Positions 58,991 to 64,000 of a DNA stretch of 64,000 bases are shown here, one piece after another (positions within the stretch are counted from its first letter, which is position 1; each line of letters opens with the position of its first letter). Both the position numbers and the translations under genes were made by a program. The notes under the pieces are model-generated. The model did no database searches, was not told where the DNA came from, and was given only the letters and a program-made list of their open reading frames with translations. The DNA is from Streptomyces sp. Je 1-369 (GTDB taxonomy: Bacteria > Actinomycetota > Actinomycetes > Streptomycetales > Streptomycetaceae): contig NZ_CP101750.1 of NCBI RefSeq assembly GCF_026810505.1, positions 7,676,515-7,740,514 of the forward strand, read 5' to 3'.

Positions 58991-59937
58991 GCCGGGCCGT
59001 GGAGTCGGATCCGCACGTGTCCGCGCCGGTGCTCGCCGCGTACAGCTACTGCGAGGCCGTGACCGGCAGCCAGGCGCGCAACTTCGCGTACGGCATCAGG
59101 CTGCTGCCGACGCCCAAGCGGCGCGCGATGTCCGCGCTCTACGCCCTCTCGCGGCGCGTCGACGACATCGGTGACGGCGCGCTCGCCCTCGACGTCAAGG
59201 CGGAGCGGCTCGGCGACACCCGTGCGCTGGTCGCACGGATCCGCGCGGGCGGGGTGCAGGAGGACGACACCGACCCCGTGGCGGTCGCCCTCGCCCACGC
59301 CGCCGCGCACTTCCCCATCCCGCTGGAAGGCCTCGACGAACTGATCGACGGCGTCCTGAAGGACGTACGCGGTGAGACGTACGAGACGTGGGAGGACCTC
59401 AAGGTCTACTGCCGCTGCGTCGCCGGTGCCATCGGGCGGCTCTCGCTCGGGGTGTTCGGTACGGAACGGGGGGCGCTTCATGCCGAACGTGCGCCCGAGT
59501 ACGCGGACACGCTCGGTCTCGCGCTCCAACTGACCAACATTCTCCGGGACGTTCGCGAGGACGCCCTGGACGGGCGGACCTATCTGCCCGCCGACGACCT
59601 CGCCAAGTTCGGCTGCGCCGCCGGGTTCGAGAGCTCCGAGCCGCCCGCCGGAGCCGACTTCGCGGGCCTCGTCCACTTCGAGGTGCGCCGCGCGCGTGCC
59701 CTGTTCGCCGAGGGCTACCGCCTGCTGCCCATGCTGGACCGGCGCAGTGGTGCCTGCGTGGCCGCCATGGCCGGCATCTACCGCCGCCTCCTCGACCGCA
59801 TCGAGCGGGAGCCGGAAGCGGTCCTGCGCGGCCGCGTCTCGCTCCCGGGGCGCGAGAAGGCGTACGTCGCCGTGCGCGGACTGTCCGGCCTCGACGCGCG
59901 GAACGTGTCACGACAGACCGTCCGGAGGCGTGTGTGA
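58987..59937 (+). CDS. hpnD: Presqualene diphosphate synthase HpnD
   Basis: This 316-residue enzyme condenses two farnesyl diphosphates to presqualene diphosphate. It has RRVDDIGDGAL as the first Asp motif and LTNILRDVREDALDGRTYLP as the second, and YALSRRVDD is the usual entry. It starts with GTG overlapping the hpnC stop. It ends TGATG with the small ORF, so translation continues directly. The two homologues HpnC and HpnD share the same fold; the assignment follows gene order and the RDVRED form typical of HpnD. Confidence 0.93.
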   Translation: MSRAVESDPHVSAPVLAAYSYCEAVTGSQARNFAYGIRLLPTPKRRAMSALYALSRRVDDIGDGALALDVKAERLGDTRALVARIRAGGVQEDDTDPVAVALAHAAAHFPIPLEGLDELIDGVLKDVRGETYETWEDLKVYCRCVAGAIGRLSLGVFGTERGALHAERAPEYADTLGLALQLTNILRDVREDALDGRTYLPADDLAKFGCAAGFESSEPPAGADFAGLVHFEVRRARALFAEGYRLLPMLDRRSGACVAAMAGIYRRLLDRIEREPEAVLRGRVSLPGREKAYVAVRGLSGLDARNVSRQTVRRRV

Positions 59938-60050
59938 TGCGCATCCGGAGTGATCGTGGGGCAGTTGGGGCAACGTTCGCAAAGCGGCGGGCAACCCTCC
60001 GCTCCACGGTCGCGTCCCAGACTGCAACGGCCGAAGGGGTGGGTGCATGA
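59937..60050 (+). CDS. 37-residue ORF embedded between hpnD and hpnE
   Basis: MRIRSDRGAVGATFAKRRAT and LRSTVASQTATAEGVGA fill the space between hpnD and hpnE exactly: its ATG overlaps the hpnD TGA and its TGA overlaps the hpnE ATG. The RATLR-x-x-x-AS-x-TATA pattern recalls small Streptomyces proteins that I associate with DUF6380, though similar DNA occurs widely as an intergenic repeat. Codon use is less GC-biased than its neighbours. It is a basic, Ala/Thr-rich peptide with no predicted fold. It may be a real small protein or a coupling device. Confidence 0.5.
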   Translation: MRIRSDRGAVGATFAKRRATLRSTVASQTATAEGVGA

Positions 60051-61471
60051 CGAGGAAAGACATGCAGCCCGAAGGGCTGACCGAGGACGCCGAAGGCCGC
60101 TCCGCAGGGGCGGCCGCCGTGGTGGTCGGCGGCGGCCTCGCCGGCATCACCACCGCGCTCGCGCTCGCCGACGCGGGCCTGCGCGTGACGCTGCTCGAAG
60201 GACGGCCGAGGCTCGGCGGGCTCGCGTTCTCCTTCCAGCGCGGCGCACTGACCGTCGACAACGGCCAGCACGTCTATCTGCGCTGCTGCACCGCCTACCG
60301 CTGGTTCCTCGACCGCATCGACGGCGCACACCTCGCACCTGTGCAGGAACGTCTCGACGTGCCCGTCCTCGACGCCGACCGCAACCGGCTCGGACGCCTC
60401 AGGCGCACCGCACTCCCCGTGCCGCTGCACCTCGCGGCGAGCCTCGCCACCTATCCCCATCTGTCGGTCGCCGAGCGCGCCGCAGTGGGCCGCGCGGCGC
60501 TCGCCCTCAAGGGGCTCGACCTGGCCGATCCCGCGCTCGACGGCCAGAACTTCGGCAGCTGGCTCGCGAAGAACGGTCAATCGGCGCGCGCCATCGAGGC
60601 ACTCTGGGACCTCGTCGGCGTCGCGACGCTCAACGCCGGCGCGGGAGACGCCTCACTCGGGCTCGCCGCGATGGTGTTCAAGACCGGGCTGCTCTCCGAA
60701 CCGGGCGCCGCCGACATCGGCTGGGCCCGGGTGCCCCTCGGTGATCTGCACGATACACTGGCCCGCAAGGCGCTCGACGCAGCGGGAGTCCGTACGGAAC
60801 TAAAGGCACGAGTCACCTCCATCTCCCGTACGGACAACGGCGGTTGGCGCGTGGAAGTTCCCGGCGAGACCATCGAGGCGGAAACCGTCGTGCTCGCCGT
60901 GCCGCAGCACGAGACGCACGACCTCCTCCCCGACGGCGCCCTCGACCAGCCCGACCGGCTCCTCGACATCGACACCGCGCCGATCCTGAACATCCACGTC
61001 GTGTACGACAGGAAGGTGCTGAAGCGGCCGTTCTTCGCCGCCATCGGCACACCCGTGCAGTGGGTCTTCGACCGGACCGAGGCATCCGGGCTCACCGAAG
61101 GGCAGTACCTGGCGCTCTCGCAGTCGGTCGCACACGACGAGATCGACGCGCCCGTCGCCGCCCTGAGAGAGCGCTATCTGCCCGAGCTGGAACGGCTGCT
61201 GCCCGCCGCGCACGGTGCCGAGGTGAAGGACTTCTTCGTCACCCGCGAGCGCACGGCGACCTTCGCGCCCACCCCGGGTGTCGGCAGGCTCCGCCCCGGT
61301 GCCCGCACCAAGGCCCGCGGCCTGTACCTCGCGGGCGCGTGGACCGCCACCGGCTGGCCCGCGACCATGGAGAGCGCCGTACGCAGCGGCATCAGCGCGG
61401 CCGAGGCCGCCCTCTCCACCCTCGACCGCCCCCGTGATCACCTCTTCGCATTCGAGGAGGCGGCGGCGTGA
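60047..61471 (+). CDS. hpnE: Hydroxysqualene dehydroxylase HpnE
   Basis: This 474-residue FAD-dependent amine-oxidase-like protein reduces hydroxysqualene to squalene. It has the FAD-binding motif VVVGGGLAGITTALALADAG (about 26-45) and the second segment RPRLGGLAFSFQRGALTVDN. Near the C-terminus GLYLAGAWTATGWPATMESA is the FAD-contact block of the family. It couples to the small ORF by ATGA and to the next gene by GTGA. The first 20 residues (MTRKDMQPEGLTEDAE..) are an extension before the FAD domain. Confidence 0.93.
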   Translation: MTRKDMQPEGLTEDAEGRSAGAAAVVVGGGLAGITTALALADAGLRVTLLEGRPRLGGLAFSFQRGALTVDNGQHVYLRCCTAYRWFLDRIDGAHLAPVQERLDVPVLDADRNRLGRLRRTALPVPLHLAASLATYPHLSVAERAAVGRAALALKGLDLADPALDGQNFGSWLAKNGQSARAIEALWDLVGVATLNAGAGDASLGLAAMVFKTGLLSEPGAADIGWARVPLGDLHDTLARKALDAAGVRTELKARVTSISRTDNGGWRVEVPGETIEAETVVLAVPQHETHDLLPDGALDQPDRLLDIDTAPILNIHVVYDRKVLKRPFFAAIGTPVQWVFDRTEASGLTEGQYLALSQSVAHDEIDAPVAALRERYLPELERLLPAAHGAEVKDFFVTRERTATFAPTPGVGRLRPGARTKARGLYLAGAWTATGWPATMESAVRSGISAAEAALSTLDRPRDHLFAFEEAAA

Positions 61472-61530
61472 AGCTCGACCTTCTGGGGTCAGGTCCCCAG
61501 CGAAACAGCACCGGAACAAGAGGAGAAACT

Positions 61531-62601
61531 GTGCCGACTGTGCCCTCGGCCGAGAAAACGGCTGCCGACACGGTGGACGTGACCTCACTGCTCGAGCAAG
61601 GAAGGACGCTGGCCACCCCGGTGCTGCGGGCCGCGGTGGACCGTCTCGCGCCGCCCATGGACACCGTGGCCGCCTACCACTTCGGATGGATCGACGCGGA
61701 GGGCAACCCCTCCGACGGCGACGGCGGCAAGGCGGTGCGCCCCGCGCTCGCCCTGCTCTCAGCCGAGGCCGCGGGCGCGCCCCCCGAGGTCGGCGTCCCC
61801 GGCGCGGTCGCCGTCGAGCTCGTGCACAACTTCTCACTGCTGCACGACGACCTGATGGACGGCGACGAGCAGCGCCGCCACCGCGACACCGTGTGGAAGG
61901 TGCACGGCCCCGCGCAGGCCATCCTCGTCGGCGACGCCCTCTTCGCGCTCGGCAACGAGATCCTCCTCGAACTCGGCACCGTCGAGGCGGGCCGCGCCAC
62001 CCGCCGCCTCATCACCGCCACCCGCGCGCTGATCGACGGCCAGGCCCAGGACATCAGCTACGAACACCGCGACCGGGTCACCGTCGAGGAGTGCCTGGAG
62101 ATGGAGGGCAAGAAGACCGGCGCCCTCCTCGCCTGCGCCGTCTCCATCGGCGCCGTGCTCGGCGGCGCGGACGACCACACCGCCGACACCCTGGAGAAGT
62201 ACGGGTACCACCTCGGCCTCGCCTTCCAGGCCGTGGACGATCTGCTCGGCATCTGGGGCGACCCGGAGGCCACCGGCAAGCAGACGTGGAGCGATCTGCG
62301 CCAGCGCAAGAAGTCGCTGCCCGTGGTGGCCGCCCTGGCCGCGGGTGGTCCCGCGTCCGAGCGGCTCGGCGAGCTGCTCACCGCCGACTCTAAGAGCAGC
62401 GACTTCGAGAACTTCTCCGAGGACGAGTTCGCCGCACGCGCCGCCCTGATCGAGGAGGCGGGCGGCCGCGAGTGGACCGCCAAGGAGGCCAGGCGCCAGC
62501 ACGCCATCGCCATCGAGGCCCTGGACCACGTCCAGATGCCGGACCGTATCCGGGCGCAGCTCGTCGCGCTCGCCGACTTCGTCGTCGTACGAGAGAGATG
62601 A
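61531..62601 (+). CDS. Prenyl diphosphate synthase (farnesyl/geranylgeranyl type)
   Basis: This chain-elongating enzyme of 356 residues (from GTG 61531) would supply farnesyl diphosphate to HpnD. It has the first Asp-rich motif LLHDDLMDGDEQRRHRDTVW and the second FQAVDDLLGIWGD. GGKAVRPAL replaces the more usual GGKRxRP, an Arg-to-Ala change also seen in actinobacterial relatives. Start: AAGAGGAG lies six bases before GTG 61531; the frame is open from GTG 61468, coupled to hpnE by GTGA, so a 377-residue form is possible. The product chain length is not given by sequence alone. Confidence 0.88.
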   Translation: MPTVPSAEKTAADTVDVTSLLEQGRTLATPVLRAAVDRLAPPMDTVAAYHFGWIDAEGNPSDGDGGKAVRPALALLSAEAAGAPPEVGVPGAVAVELVHNFSLLHDDLMDGDEQRRHRDTVWKVHGPAQAILVGDALFALGNEILLELGTVEAGRATRRLITATRALIDGQAQDISYEHRDRVTVEECLEMEGKKTGALLACAVSIGAVLGGADDHTADTLEKYGYHLGLAFQAVDDLLGIWGDPEATGKQTWSDLRQRKKSLPVVAALAAGGPASERLGELLTADSKSSDFENFSEDEFAARAALIEEAGGREWTAKEARRQHAIAIEALDHVQMPDRIRAQLVALADFVVVRER

Positions 62602-62627
62602 TCACTATCGCGCGGATATCCGGGACA

Positions 62628-62647
62628 TCCGGGGGGTGACCCCCGGA
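62628..62647 (+). terminator. Small intra-operon hairpin before shc
   Basis: TCCGGGGG-GTGA-CCCCCGGA forms an 8-bp perfect stem with a 4-base loop, 26 bp after the prenyl synthase stop and about 90 bp before the shc start. It may attenuate readthrough or protect the upstream mRNA. Confidence 0.5.
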
Positions 62648-62735
62648 CCCACAGGCAGTCGCCGGCCGGCGTGACGCGTCGGCCGACGGCGGACCCACAG
62701 CAGACGTAGCCACCGCACTGCACGAAGGGGAAGCC

Positions 62736-64000
62736 ATGACAGCGACGACCGACGGAAGCACCGGAGCGGCCACGCCCCGCGCAGCCTCGGCCAGCCAGTC
62801 CACCGAACCCGTCGACCTGACCGATACGACCGGGGCGGCCCCCCGCGAGGCCGCCGCGCGCGCCATGCGGCGCTCCACGGACTTCCTGCTCGCCCGGCAG
62901 GACGCCGAAGGCTGGTGGAAGGGCGACCTCGAGACCAACGTGACCATGGACGCCGAGGACCTCCTCCTGCGGCAGTTCCTCGGGATCAGGGACGAGGACA
63001 CCACGCGCGCCGCCGCGCTCTTCATCCGCGGCGAGCAGCGCGACGACGGCACCTGGGCCACGTTCTTCGGCGGACCCGGTGAACTCTCCACCACCATCGA
63101 GGCGTACGTCGCCCTGCGGCTGGCCGGCGACCGGCCCGACGACGCGCACATGGCGAAGGCCTCCGCGTGGATCCGCGAACGGGGCGGCATCGCCGAAGCC
63201 CGCGTCTTCACCCGGATCTGGCTCGCCCTCTTCGGCTGGTGGAAGTGGGACGACCTGCCCGAACTCCCGCCGGAACTCATCTACTTCCCCAAGTGGGTCC
63301 CGCTCAACATCTACGACTTCGGCTGCTGGGCCCGGCAGACGATAGTGCCGCTCACCGTCGTGTCCGCCAAGCGGCCCGTGCGCCCCGCGCCCTTCGCCCT
63401 GGACGAGCTGCACACCGACGCGCGCGTGCCGAACCCCACCAAACCCCTCGCCCCCGTGGCGAGTTGGGACGGTGTCTTTCAGCGGCTCGACAAGGCCCTG
63501 CACGTCTACCACAAGGTCGCGCCGCGCCCGCTGCGCAGAGCCGCGATGAACAGCGCCGCCCGCTGGATCATCGAACGGCAGGAGAACGACGGCTGCTGGG
63601 GCGGGATCCAGCCGCCCGCCGTCTACTCCGTCATCGCGCTGCACCTGCTCGGCTACGACCTGGACCACCCCGTCCTGAAGGCCGGGCTCGCCTCGCTCGA
63701 CCGGTTCGCCGTGTGGCGCGAGGACGGCTCCCGGATGATCGAGGCCTGCCAGTCGCCCGTGTGGGACACCTGTCTGGCGACGATCGCGCTCGCGGACGCC
63801 GGAGTGCCCGCCGACCACCCGCAGTTGGTCAAGGCCGCCGACTGGATGCTCGGCGAGCAGATCGTGCGGCCCGGCGACTGGTCGGTGCGCAGACCCGGCC
63901 TCACGCCCGGCGGCTGGGCGTTCGAGTTCCACAACGACAACTACCCCGACATCGACGACACCGCCGAGGTCGCCCTCGCGCTGCGCCGGGTCGCGCACCC
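62736..64000 (+). CDS. shc: Squalene-hopene cyclase (partial, truncated by window end)
   Basis: The first about 421 residues of a membrane-associated triterpene cyclase that turns squalene into hopene/hopanol. An N-terminal tail of about 35 residues, rich in Ala/Thr, precedes ARQDAEGWWKGDLETNVTMD. Repeats with QW-type motifs are present (for example RQENDGCWGGIQPP), and the catalytic acid motif NYPDIDDTAEVALAL has the complete D-x-D-D. FFGGPGELSTTIEAYVAL is a further typical block. AAGGGG is 7 bases before ATG 62736. The C-terminal part is outside the window. It completes the operon from farnesyl diphosphate to hopene. Confidence 0.95.
   Translation, partial: MTATTDGSTGAATPRAASASQSTEPVDLTDTTGAAPREAAARAMRRSTDFLLARQDAEGWWKGDLETNVTMDAEDLLLRQFLGIRDEDTTRAAALFIRGEQRDDGTWATFFGGPGELSTTIEAYVALRLAGDRPDDAHMAKASAWIRERGGIAEARVFTRIWLALFGWWKWDDLPELPPELIYFPKWVPLNIYDFGCWARQTIVPLTVVSAKRPVRPAPFALDELHTDARVPNPTKPLAPVASWDGVFQRLDKALHVYHKVAPRPLRRAAMNSAARWIIERQENDGCWGGIQPPAVYSVIALHLLGYDLDHPVLKAGLASLDRFAVWREDGSRMIEACQSPVWDTCLATIALADAGVPADHPQLVKAADWMLGEQIVRPGDWSVRRPGLTPGGWAFEFHNDNYPDIDDTAEVALALRRVAH

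Noticed and set aside
61468..61530. Earlier GTG start for the prenyl diphosphate synthase
   Set aside because: It overlaps the hpnE stop and cannot be excluded, but the strong AAGAGGAG site before GTG 61531 makes the later start more likely.
1..64000. CRISPR arrays, tRNA or rRNA genes, attachment sites, biosynthetic megasynthases
   Set aside because: None was recognised: no regularly spaced repeats, no cloverleaf-like sequence with CCA context, and no PKS or NRPS domains.

Overview
The window is chromosomal DNA of a Streptomyces or very close relative. G+C is very high, third codon positions are almost all G or C, and GTG, TTG and even CTG starts occur. It carries a SsgA-like sporulation protein, F420-type enzymes and an actinobacterial hopanoid operon. 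No tRNA, rRNA, CRISPR array, phage or intact insertion sequence was found. Both edges cut genes: a LuxR-type regulator at the left and squalene-hopene cyclase at the right.

Layout. 0-1.6 kb: end of a LuxR-type regulator, a 193-bp MITE-like element with a TCA target duplication, and an acyl-ACP desaturase behind a tandem palindromic operator. 1.7-7.5 kb: DDAH, then an operon of an antibiotic-resistance-type ABC-F ATPase and a short UvrA paralogue behind a leader ORF with an attenuator-like inverted repeat, then a GPP34 protein. 7.5-15.3 kb: SsgA-like protein, secreted propeller protein, YciI protein, flotillin/NfeD pair, endonuclease V, long-form GAPDH, enoyl-reductase-like protein. 15.5-25.2 kb: fatty-acid catabolism (alpha-methylacyl-CoA racemase, F420 oxidoreductase with an internal gap, acyl-CoA dehydrogenase, thiolase, FadB, MerR regulator, acyl-CoA ligase). 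25.3-38.5 kb: amino-acid permease, a broken macrodomain gene, a hydrolase, three secreted peptidases, a BCCT transporter, an unknown protein and a second ABC-F. 38.5-50.4 kb: Tex, small proteins, a GlxA/DJ-1 pair, enoyl-CoA hydratase, HdeD, ATP-binding protein, IPP isomerase, a methyltransferase-acetyltransferase fusion with a leader peptide, zinc exporter ZitB, GalE.

50.6-57.8 kb is the least conventional part. Five tightly overlapping genes encode a CDP-alcohol phosphotransferase fused to extra domains, a LicC/PntC-like cytidylyltransferase, a glycerol-1-phosphate-dehydrogenase-like enzyme, a second CDP-alcohol phosphotransferase and a GT2 glycosyltransferase. A two-gene ABC-2 polymer exporter follows. 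Together they read as a pathway that makes a phospho-polyol, activates it with CTP, transfers it at the membrane, glycosylates it and exports it. A terminator separates it from the hopanoid operon (hpnC, hpnD, a 37-codon ORF, hpnE, prenyl diphosphate synthase, shc), which converts farnesyl diphosphate to squalene and hopene. IPP isomerase lies 11 kb upstream and would serve the same pathway.

Gene order from the SCO6745-like gene through idi, zitB and the hpn genes matches what I remember of the S. coelicolor SCO6745-SCO6764 region; this is from memory and was not checked.
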